18,464 bases of DNA, from the NCBI GenBank assembly GCA_902478985.1, contig CABSNH010000019.1, positions 1 through 18,464 of the forward strand. The letters run 5' to 3'. Position numbers and translations under genes: made by a program. Positions 1-6,022 of the stretch are shown here, in pieces. Source of the stretch: an uncultured Collinsella sp. Its GTDB lineage: Bacteria > Actinomycetota > Coriobacteriia > Coriobacteriales > Coriobacteriaceae. The notes below the pieces were generated by a model. That model had not been told where the DNA came from and did no database searches. It worked only from the letters and a program-made list of their open reading frames with translations. The number at the start of each line of letters is the position of its first letter. The first letter of the stretch is position 1.

Positions 1-7
1 CTAGAGT

Positions 8-40
8 TCGTCGGCAGCGTCAGATGTGTATAAGAGACAG
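8..40 (+). other. Illumina Nextera transposase adapter (sequencing artefact)
   Basis: Bases 8-21 (TCGTCGGCAGCGTC) and 22-40 (AGATGTGTATAAGAGACAG, the Tn5 mosaic end) together match the Nextera read-1 adapter exactly. Bases 1-7 before it are probably also non-genomic. The adapter supplies an ATG at 24 that opens a spurious start (peptide MCIRDS) in frame with the hydrogenase gene. Native sequence can only be trusted from about base 41. Confidence 0.97.
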
Positions 41-2552
41 CTACCTGGACTACATGAGTGTGATCATGGTCCTCGCCGTCGGTATCGTCGGCAGCCTAAT
101 CTGCATGTATGCCCTGGGCTACATGAAGGACTTCCAGGCCCATGACGAGCACGAGGCTGCGCTGCGCGGGCAGACCGCGCCCGACCGTCGCCCGCAGTTC
201 CTGGCGCTTATGTTCCTGTTCCTCTCAGCCATGTTCGTCATCGTGACGAGCGACAACCTTGAGTGGCTGTTCTGCGGCTGGGAAATCACCACCGTGTGCT
301 CGTTCCTTATGATTGGCTACACGCGCACGCCCGAGGCCATCAAGAACGCCTTTACCCAGATCATCCTCAACATGCTGGGCGGCATCGCGTTTTTGGCGGG
401 CCTTATGTTTCTGCACGTTAACGGCATGCCGCTGACCATCTCGGGCATGATCGAGCTTTCCGGCGCCGGCACCGCGCAATCCGCACTGCTGGTGATGCCG
501 GTCATCCTGTTGTCGCTCGCCGCACTCACCAAGGCCGCACAGATGCCGTTCCACACTTGGCTGTTGGGTGCCATGGTTGCCCCCACTCCCACGAGCGCCC
601 TGCTGCACTCGTCAACCATGGTCAAAGCCGGCGTGTTCCTAATGGTCAAGCTGAGCCCGCTCTATGCTATCTATCCCGTGACTGGCTTTATGGTTACGAG
701 TGTGGGTGCCATCACGTTTTTGCTCGCTGCCCTCATGGCCATCTCGCAGAGCAACGCCAAACGCGTGCTCGCGTACTCCACCATTTCCAACTTGGGCCTC
801 ATCAGTGCCTGCTTGGGTGTCGGCGCGCCCGAGGCCGTGTGGGCGGCCATCTTCCTGATCCTGTTCCACACAGTGGCAAAGTCGCTGCTGTTCCTGTGCG
901 TGGGCACGGCCGAGCATCATATCGGCAGCCGCGATATCGAGGACATGGACGGTATGTTCAGCCGCATGCCGCACCTGACGCGCCTGATGATGCTGGGCAT
1001 CATGGGCATGTTTGTGGCGCCGTTTGGCATGCTCGTGTCCAAGTGGGGCGCCCTGGTGGCGTTCGCGCAGACTGGCAACGTGCTCATGATCATGGTGCTG
1101 GCCTTTGGCTCGGCCGCGACGTTCTTCTTCTGGGGCAAGTGGCTTGCCAAGCTTTCGGGCGTCGATCCCACGGCTCAAAACGTTGAGGTCAATGTCCATA
1201 AGACCGAATGGATGGCGCTCAACACCATCGCCGCGCTGCTGATTCTGTGCTGCGTGGCGTTCCCGCTCATCTCGAGCGGTCTGGTGTCGCCTTACTTGGC
1301 CATGGTGTTTGGCCGCGTGCCGTACGTTATTGGCAAGGACGCCATGTATCTGATGGTGGTTATCGTGGCGTTTATCGCCGTGGTGCTGCTGACGTCGTTC
1401 CGCGTGAGCAATAAGCCGCACGTCAACGTGTACCTTTCGGGCGTGGGAACCGACAAATATCGCCATTTCCGCGGCTCGATGGGACGCGAGGTGAAGGCCG
1501 AAAAGCGCAATTGGTATTCGGAGGATGCCCTTGGCGAGAAGCGTATTGGCCCCGCGGGTAGCGTCGTGTGCTGCAGCATTATCTTGTTTGCGCTGCTGTG
1601 TTGCGCGTGGATTGGGCCCGAGCGGCTTGCCATGAGCGCGCCCTCGGTGCTGCGCGGCAAGTATTTTGAAGGTTCGGGTGTCGTGGGCATTTTTATTGGC
1701 ACCGTGGCGTTTGCCCTGCTGGCGCCGCTTGTGGGCGGCCTGATCGACGGCCTCGACCGCAAACTTTCGGCCCGCATGCAGGGCCGCGTGGGCCCGCGCC
1801 TGCTCCAGCCATTCTACGACGTTGCCAAGCTGCTGCGCAAAGCCCCTGCCAGCGTAAACACCATGGACGATACCTATATGGCGTGCGCGCTCATCTTTAC
1901 CGTGGTGGGCGGTGGCATCTTTGTGTCGGGCTCCAACACGCTGCTGTGCGCTTTTATGGTGACGCTCGCCGCGATCTTTGTGGTGCTGGCGTCCGCCTCG
2001 ACGCAAAGCCCGTTTGCGCAGGTCGGCGCCGATCGTGAGTTGCTGCAGGTTATGAGCTACGAGCCCGCCGTTCTGCTGATGAGCGTGGGCCTGTATCTTG
2101 CCACCGACAGCTTCGATTCCATTGCCGTGACGGGGCAGTCGGCCCCCATCATCGTGTACAGCGCACCCATTTTCCTCGCGCTGCTCGCGGTGCTTACCAT
2201 CAAGCTGCGCAAGTCGCCGTTTGACCTTTCGTACTCGCATCACGCGCATCAGGAGATTGTCCAAGGCGTCGCCACCGAGATGAGCGGCGGCACGCTGGCC
2301 AAGATGACCCTTATGCACTGGTGCGAGACCGTGCTGTTTTTGATGTGGGTGGGCATGTTCTTTGTTTGGGACAACCCAGTGAGCTGGGTGGTCGCCCTGG
2401 TCGTGATGGCTGCGACGTACTTTGTCGAGGTGCTGATCGACAACACCTTCGCCCGTAGCACCTGGCGCAGCTGCTTTAGGCTCGGATGGGGCGTGGCGCT
2501 GGTGTTTGGCCTGCTCAACCTTATGCCCATCCTCGTCGACGTGTTTATTTAG
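41..2552 (+). CDS. echAB-like: Fused NuoL-like/NuoH-like membrane subunit of a group 4 (Ech-type) hydrogenase, 5' partial
   Basis: Membrane arm of an energy-converting [NiFe] hydrogenase: an antiporter-like ion-translocating subunit joined to the subunit that anchors the hydrogenase module. Residues are numbered from the adapter ATG at base 24. The NuoL-like part (about 7-530) has the conserved Glu of the WE motif (E87), Lys170 before QMPFHTWL, His/Lys in LLHSSTMVKAG (K201), AYSTISNLG and FHTVAKSLLF. The NuoH-like part (about 550-842) has QGRVGPRLLQP (about 586), DRELLQVMSYEP (about 670) and KSPFDLSYSHHAHQE (about 734). The frame is open throughout. Met537 (base 1632) could start a separate NuoH gene but has no visible Shine-Dalgarno. 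By comparison with NuoL, some 70-90 N-terminal residues are missing because the contig ends in adapter. EchA and EchB are normally separate genes, so the fusion is unusual. The stop overlaps the next gene's ribosome site. Confidence 0.9.
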
Positions 2553-2564
2553 GAGGCGGCATCC

Positions 2565-3155
2565 ATGGATCATAAAATGTCGCGCTCGCCGTGGGTTATT
2601 CATTACGACGGTTCGAGTTGCAACGGATGCGATATCGAGGTGCTGGCCTCGCTCACGCCGCTGTTCGATGCGGAGCGCTTTGGCGTGGTCAACACCGGCA
2701 ACCCCAAGCATGCGGACATCTTTTTGGTGACGGGGTCGGTCAATGCCCAGAACCTGCCCGTCGTGCGCCAGATCTACAACCAGATGCTCGAGCCCAAGTG
2801 CGTGGTGGCCTGCGGTATCTGCGCGTGTTCGGGTGGCGTGTTCCGCGATGCCTACAACGTGATCGGCGGCGTGGACCGCGCGATTCCCGTGGACGTGTAT
2901 GCGCCCGGGTGCGCCATTCGTCCCGAGACCGTGATCGATGCCATCGTGGAGGCGTGCGGCATCCTTGATCAGAAGGAGGCCGTGATGCGCGCCGGCGGTG
3001 ACCCGCTTACCGTGGGCGGCGCTGCTACCTGGGATGGCGGCGTCGAGTTGGGCGAGGACGGGTTCGTGGCTGCAGCTGGGGCCGGGGCTGACGGTGCCGG
3101 TGACGCGCCTGCCGAGAAACCCGCAGCGCCCGTCGCTGCAAAGGAGGCCGAGTAA
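2565..3155 (+). CDS. echC-like: Group 4 [NiFe] hydrogenase small subunit (EchC/HycG/NuoB family)
   Basis: Carries the proximal [4Fe-4S] cluster that passes electrons between the NiFe site and the ferredoxin-like subunit. Likely ligands are C19 and C22 (SSCNGCDIE), C86 (CGICACSGG) and C116 (APGCAIRP), the NuoB/EchC spacing; C79, C83 and C88 are extra cysteines. The 196 residues exceed the roughly 150 usual for EchC because of an Ala/Gly/Glu-rich tail from about residue 160. The start at 2565 has AGGAGG at 2551-2556, eight bases upstream, overlapping the stop of the membrane subunit. The internal Met5 is less well placed. The stop overlaps the next start by one base (TAATG), suggesting coupled translation. 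Confidence 0.93.
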   Translation: MDHKMSRSPWVIHYDGSSCNGCDIEVLASLTPLFDAERFGVVNTGNPKHADIFLVTGSVNAQNLPVVRQIYNQMLEPKCVVACGICACSGGVFRDAYNVIGGVDRAIPVDVYAPGCAIRPETVIDAIVEACGILDQKEAVMRAGGDPLTVGGAATWDGGVELGEDGFVAAAGAGADGAGDAPAEKPAAPVAAKEAE

Positions 3156-3871
3156 TGCAAAAGGCTATCTATGCCACCGTTGGGATCGACGAGCTTCTGT
3201 CGCATGTCCAAGCGCTCAAGGGCGTCGGCGCGCGCTTTGTGCAGATGCATGCCGAGCGCTGTGTGGACGACGGATCGTATCGCCTGGTCTATACGTTTAT
3301 CAACGTCCGCGCTGCTCAGGAGAATATTGCGCAGGACGGCAGCTATGCGATCGAGAACCTGGTGGTTGAGGGAATTGATCAGTATCAGGAGATTCCGTCC
3401 ATCAGCTCGTACTATCCGGCGGTATTTCCGTTTGAGAACGAAGCGCACGACCTGTTTGGGCTTGCCATCACCGACATGCAGATCGACTTTAAGGGCTTTT
3501 TCTACCAGGTCTCGACTGCCGAACCCATGAGCGTTATCACGCCCGAGGTGAAGGCCGCACGCGAGAAGGCCATGAAGGTCCGTGCCGCCGCCGAGGCCAA
3601 GGCGCGCAAAGCCGCGGCCGAAAAGGCCGCCGCGGCTGCGGCTGCTGCAGGGGAGGGTGCTGCGAGCGCCGGCGACGCCGCGGGCGCCGCTGCTCAGCCC
3701 GCTGCGGCTGCCGGCTCCGATGCTCAGCACGATGAGGCCGCTGCGAAGGCCGCGCTCAAGGCTGCCGAGATGGAGGCAAAGCTCGCCGCCATGGATCCCG
3801 AGAAAGCGGCCAAGGTCCGCGCGGCGCTTGCCGCTAAGGCCGCCCGCGACAAGCAGAAAAAGGAGGCGTAA
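3155..3871 (+). CDS. echD-like: NuoC-like 30-kDa hydrogenase subunit (EchD) with long Ala/Lys-rich tail
   Basis: Structural subunit of the peripheral arm, homologous to complex I NuoC and the N-terminal part of HycE. Residues 1-130 form the NuoC-like domain, with the signature YYPAVFPFENEAHDLFGL at about 86-103. Residues 131-238 are almost only Ala, Lys, Glu, Arg and Gly and look like charged helix and linker; this is much longer than expected for EchD, where the family ends near the core domain. Start chosen from AAGGAGG at 3141-3147 and the TAATG overlap with the small subunit. In HycE/HyfG this domain is fused to the catalytic subunit; here it is separate, as in Ech. Confidence 0.88.
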   Translation: MQKAIYATVGIDELLSHVQALKGVGARFVQMHAERCVDDGSYRLVYTFINVRAAQENIAQDGSYAIENLVVEGIDQYQEIPSISSYYPAVFPFENEAHDLFGLAITDMQIDFKGFFYQVSTAEPMSVITPEVKAAREKAMKVRAAAEAKARKAAAEKAAAAAAAAGEGAASAGDAAGAAAQPAAAAGSDAQHDEAAAKAALKAAEMEAKLAAMDPEKAAKVRAALAAKAARDKQKKEA

Positions 3872-3876
3872 GGTCC

Positions 3877-4965
3877 ATGGCACATCGCTCCGTTATTCCG
3901 TTTGGCCCGCAGCACCCGGTGCTGCCCGAGCCGCTTCATCTGGACCTGGTGATCGAGGACGACCGCGTCATCGAGGCAATTCCGCAGATCGGCTTTGTTC
4001 ACCGCGGACTCGAGAAGCTCACCGAAAAGCGCGATATGCACCAGTTTGGCTACATCGCTGAGCGCATCTGTGGCATTTGCGCTGTGGGTCACAGCTATGG
4101 CTATGCCAGCGCCTGCGAGCGCATGCTCGACATCGAGGTGCCCGGCCGCGTGCAGTATATCCGCACCATTCTGCACGAGCTTTCGCGCATCCACTCGCAT
4201 CTGCTGTGGCTGGGCCTGCTCGCCGATGCCTTTGGCTTCGAGGCACTGTTCTATCGTTCGTGGACTCTGCGCGAGCAGATTCTCAAGATCTTTGAGAGCA
4301 CTTGCGGCGGCCGCGTGATTCTGTCGATTAATGAGATCGGCGGCCTTAAGCACGATATCGAGGACTCCGAGCTGGCGGGCATTGTCGAGACGCTTGACGC
4401 CATGCGCCCCGACTACGAGGCTCTGGTGCATACGTTTTTGGACGATGCCAGCTGCGGCGAGCGCCTGCATGGCGTGGGCGTGATTAGCGAGAAGGATGCG
4501 CTGAATCTGTCGATGGTCGGCCCGTTCGGTCGCGCCTCGGGCGTGGATTACGACGTGCGCATGTTCGGCGACGGCGCCTATGCGGATCTGGCTGCGTTTG
4601 AGCCCATCGTTGCTACCGATGGCGATTGCTATGCCCGCTGCCAGGTGCGCTGTGCCGAGGTCACGCAGGCCATGGACATCATCGAGGAGCTTGTGGGCAA
4701 GATCCCGCACGACGGCATCGGCGGGCGCACCAAGCTCACGCCGGCCGACGGCGCGCGTGGCGAGGTTGTGATTGAGCAGCCGCGTGGCGAGGCGTATTAC
4801 TATGTGCGCGGCAACGGCACCAAGAACCTGGATCGCTTCCGCGTGCGCACGCCGACGTCGCAGAACCTGGCGGGTCTGACACATGCGCTGCAGGGCGTGC
4901 TCCTTGCCAACGTGCCCATGATTATCCTGACCATCGACCCCTGTATTAGCTGCACGGAAAGGTAG
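3877..4965 (+). CDS. echE-like: Group 4 [NiFe] hydrogenase catalytic large subunit (EchE-like), no C-terminal extension
   Basis: Catalytic subunit of H2 formation/oxidation, homologous to complex I NuoD. The four NiFe-binding cysteines are all present: C65 and C68 in ERICGICAVGHS and C356 and C359 in DPCISCTER. The N-terminus PFGPQHPVLPEP and the IGFVHRGLEK motif are typical of NuoD/EchE. The length of 362 residues fits EchE rather than the fused HycE (about 570). The reading frame ends immediately after the Arg of the distal motif, so the peptide that HycI-type endopeptidases remove from many large subunits is absent. It starts five bases after the EchD stop, with AAGGAGG at 3860-3866 inside echD. 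Confidence 0.95.
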   Translation: MAHRSVIPFGPQHPVLPEPLHLDLVIEDDRVIEAIPQIGFVHRGLEKLTEKRDMHQFGYIAERICGICAVGHSYGYASACERMLDIEVPGRVQYIRTILHELSRIHSHLLWLGLLADAFGFEALFYRSWTLREQILKIFESTCGGRVILSINEIGGLKHDIEDSELAGIVETLDAMRPDYEALVHTFLDDASCGERLHGVGVISEKDALNLSMVGPFGRASGVDYDVRMFGDGAYADLAAFEPIVATDGDCYARCQVRCAEVTQAMDIIEELVGKIPHDGIGGRTKLTPADGARGEVVIEQPRGEAYYYVRGNGTKNLDRFRVRTPTSQNLAGLTHALQGVLLANVPMIILTIDPCISCTER

Positions 4966-4972
4966 GCGCGGC

Positions 4973-5314
4973 ATGAGTTTGCTGACATTTGCCAAGACAG
5001 CCTTGGGCTCTATGGCCAAGCAGCCGGTCACGGTGTGCTATCCGCAGGAGAAGCTGACGGCTCCCGAGCGCCTGCGCGGGCATATCGTCAACGACATGGA
5101 CGTGTGCATTTGCTGCGGTATGTGCGCGCGTCGCTGTCCGGCGGGCGCGCTCGCGGTCGATCGCAAGGGTGGAACGTGGTCGATCGACCCGTATGCCTGC
5201 GTGGTGTGCGGTGAGTGCATCGAGAGCTGCCCCAAGCACTGCCTGACTATGGACACCGCCCGCACCCCAGTCGCAGCGGACAAGACTCCCACAGTAGAAA
5301 CCAAGCCGGAATAG
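4973..5314 (+). CDS. echF-like: 2x[4Fe-4S] ferredoxin-like hydrogenase subunit (EchF/NuoI family)
   Basis: Electron-entry subunit of the hydrogenase, expected to exchange electrons with soluble ferredoxin. Two ferredoxin motifs are visible: C45, C48, C51, C55 (CICCGMCARRCP) and C76, C79, C82, C86 (CVVCGECIESCP). Its 113 residues are in the range of EchF. The last 25 or so residues are polar and probably disordered. It follows echE after 7 bases with only a weak ribosome site (AAAGG inside the echE end), so translation is probably coupled. It is the last gene of the operon: a strong hairpin follows within 15 bases. Confidence 0.92.
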   Translation: MSLLTFAKTALGSMAKQPVTVCYPQEKLTAPERLRGHIVNDMDVCICCGMCARRCPAGALAVDRKGGTWSIDPYACVVCGECIESCPKHCLTMDTARTPVAADKTPTVETKPE

Positions 5315-5363
5315 CGCTGGAATAGGGGCCGGTGGGGCAAAAATGCCCCACCGGCCCCGCGCT
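5313..5363 (+). terminator. Hairpin terminator of the hydrogenase operon
   Basis: A perfect 15-bp stem, GGGGCCGGTGGGGCA (5325-5339) with its complement (5344-5358), closes on an AAAA loop. An outer AGCGC (5313-5317) and GCGCT (5359-5363) can extend the stem across a bulge. There is no clear T-tract, so factor-independent termination is inferred from stem strength and position after the last gene. The hairpin after the adhesin uses the same GC-stem plus AAAA-loop design. Confidence 0.75.
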
Positions 5364-5389
5364 TAAACGCGCGGTTGTGCCGTCGCGAA

Positions 5390-5543
5390 CAAAACTATGC
5401 CGGATTACGGGGCTGGATAGCGAACCTCCGACCATACAGAAAATCCCAAAAACAAAACCGCAGGTAGACTGCTTGCCGTTTTTCAAAAAAAGGCTGTATG
5501 GATGAGGACTCCGACTTTAGCCCCGTAATCCGGCATAGTTTTG
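5390..5543. repeat. Hairpin repeat element A (type 1 outer arms)
   Basis: A 25-bp perfect inverted repeat bounds the element: 5390-5414 (begins CAAAACTATGCCGGATTACG) and 5519-5543. Inside are a second pair, CCATACAG (5432-5439) and CTGTATGG (5494-5501), and the core AAAACCGCAGGTAGA (5454-5468), which can pair with the following GCTTGCCGTTTT. The whole 154 bp can fold as one nested hairpin. The outer arms recur, less perfectly, in element D. No plausible gene lies inside. It resembles a miniature inverted-repeat or REP-type element. Confidence 0.85.
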
Positions 5544-5562
5544 AAATAGCACCATATCCGTA

Positions 5563-5680
5563 GCAGCCCTTGATCTCCCGTGGACAGAGGGAAACGGATC
5601 ATTTTTGCCTCACGAGGGCTGCCGCGTGACCCGTCTGCCACGAAATGGGCCTATCTACTACGTTTAGGCGGCAGCCCTCG
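5563..5680. repeat. Alternative stems built from GCAGCCCT / AGGGCTGC
   Basis: GCAGCCCT at 5563-5570 can pair with AGGGCTGC at 5615-5622, enclosing the first GATC-bounded box. The same right arm, extended to CGAGGGCTGCCGC (5613-5625), is also a perfect 13-bp complement of 5668-5680 inside element B. The two pairings exclude each other. GTAGCAGCC also recurs after element D (about 12873-12881). Confidence 0.6.
5572..5607 (+). repeat. GATC-bounded box, copy 1
   Basis: First of three copies of a box reading roughly GATCYCYYGGGGACGGAGG followed by AAAACGGATCATTTTG. This copy is the most diverged and has one extra T. It lies between hairpin elements A and B. I do not recognise a function. Confidence 0.75.
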
Positions 5681-5796
5681 ACCACGTCAAGTAATGCGAA
5701 ATGAAAACCGCAGGTAGAACGCTTGCGGTTTTTCATGAAAAGCGGCTATGGTCGGGGGTATCGAGTCAAACGTAGTAGATGGCCCGATTTCGTGGC
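5637..5796. repeat. Hairpin repeat element B (type 2 outer arms)
   Basis: Outer arms of 29 bases, 5637-5665 (begins GCCACGAAATGGGCCTATCT) and 5768-5796, are complementary apart from one shifted base. The centre, ATGAAAACCGCAGG (5701-5714) with CTTGCGGTTTTTCAT (5722-5736), forms its own hairpin and carries the core AAAACCGCAGGTAGA (5704-5718). The right half has CTATGGTCGGGGGTA as in element C, but the matching left middle arm is replaced by unrelated sequence. Type 2 arms recur in element C. Confidence 0.85.
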
Positions 5797-5810
5797 GAGC
5801 GTTACCAACT

Positions 5811-5845
5811 GATCCCCCGGGGACGGAGGAAAACGGATCATTTTG
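5811..5845 (+). repeat. GATC-bounded box, copy 2
   Basis: 35-bp box, same orientation as the other two and differing from copy 3 at three positions only (bases 5, 7 and 8). It lies between element B and the upstream region of the surface-protein gene. Confidence 0.8.
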
Positions 5846-5877
5846 ACCTGTTGGCTCCGAGTCGCATCCGTTTTCCT
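5827..5877. repeat. 12-bp inverted repeat upstream of the surface-protein gene
   Basis: AGGAAAACGGAT (5827-5838, part of box copy 2) is perfectly complementary to ATCCGTTTTCCT (5866-5877), with a 27-base spacer. The right arm has no counterpart at the other two boxes. It could be a hairpin or a remnant of a second, inverted box. Confidence 0.6.
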
Positions 5878-5890
5878 GCGAAAACTCTCG

Positions 5891-6004
5891 TGTCTCAACT
5901 TTGGTGAGACATTTGTCTCACGCCCAAAATCAAATCTGGAACGTGTGTCACCTGCCCTAATTGTGTCTCATTTCGTAACTTTAGGCTGATGCAAGGTCTG
6001 AGAC
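5891..6004. promoter_or_regulatory. Cluster of TGTCTCA/TGAGAC motifs, candidate operator region
   Basis: The heptamer TGTCTCA occurs at 5891-5897, 5914-5920 and 5964-5970 and as its complement TGAGACA at 5905-5911. TGAGAC recurs at 5999-6004 inside the palindrome GGTCTGAGACC (5995-6005). The first pair forms TGTCTCA-N7-TGAGACA. All lie within 132 bases of the start codon at 6023, in the AT-richer part of the spacer where the promoter should be. I could not pick a convincing -35/-10 pair; TTGGTG (5901) with CAAAAT (5925) is only weak. Confidence 0.5.
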
Positions 6005-6022
6005 CGCGAGAAGGGAGACACG

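Noticed and set aside
639..2711. 690-codon open frame on the minus strand opposite the hydrogenase membrane gene
   Set aside because: Composition is His/Arg/Gln-rich with no domain pattern. It is the shadow of a high-GC gene whose own frame shows clear NuoL/NuoH motifs.
41..5314. Formate hydrogenlyase (Hyc/Hyf) or complex I in place of Ech hydrogenase
   Set aside because: The catalytic and NuoC-like subunits are separate genes, the order matches EchA-F and NiFe cysteines are present. No formate dehydrogenase is seen, though one could lie upstream outside the window.
5391..5810. Possible CRISPR array in the repeats upstream of the surface-protein gene
   Set aside because: The units are palindromic elements of two types with different arms, not short direct repeats with uniform spacers, and no cas genes are near.
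5843..5871. TTGACC at 5843 as a -35 box for the surface-protein gene
   Set aside because: No -10-like hexamer lies 16-18 bases downstream (ATCCGT at that place), and the site is part of the repeated box region.
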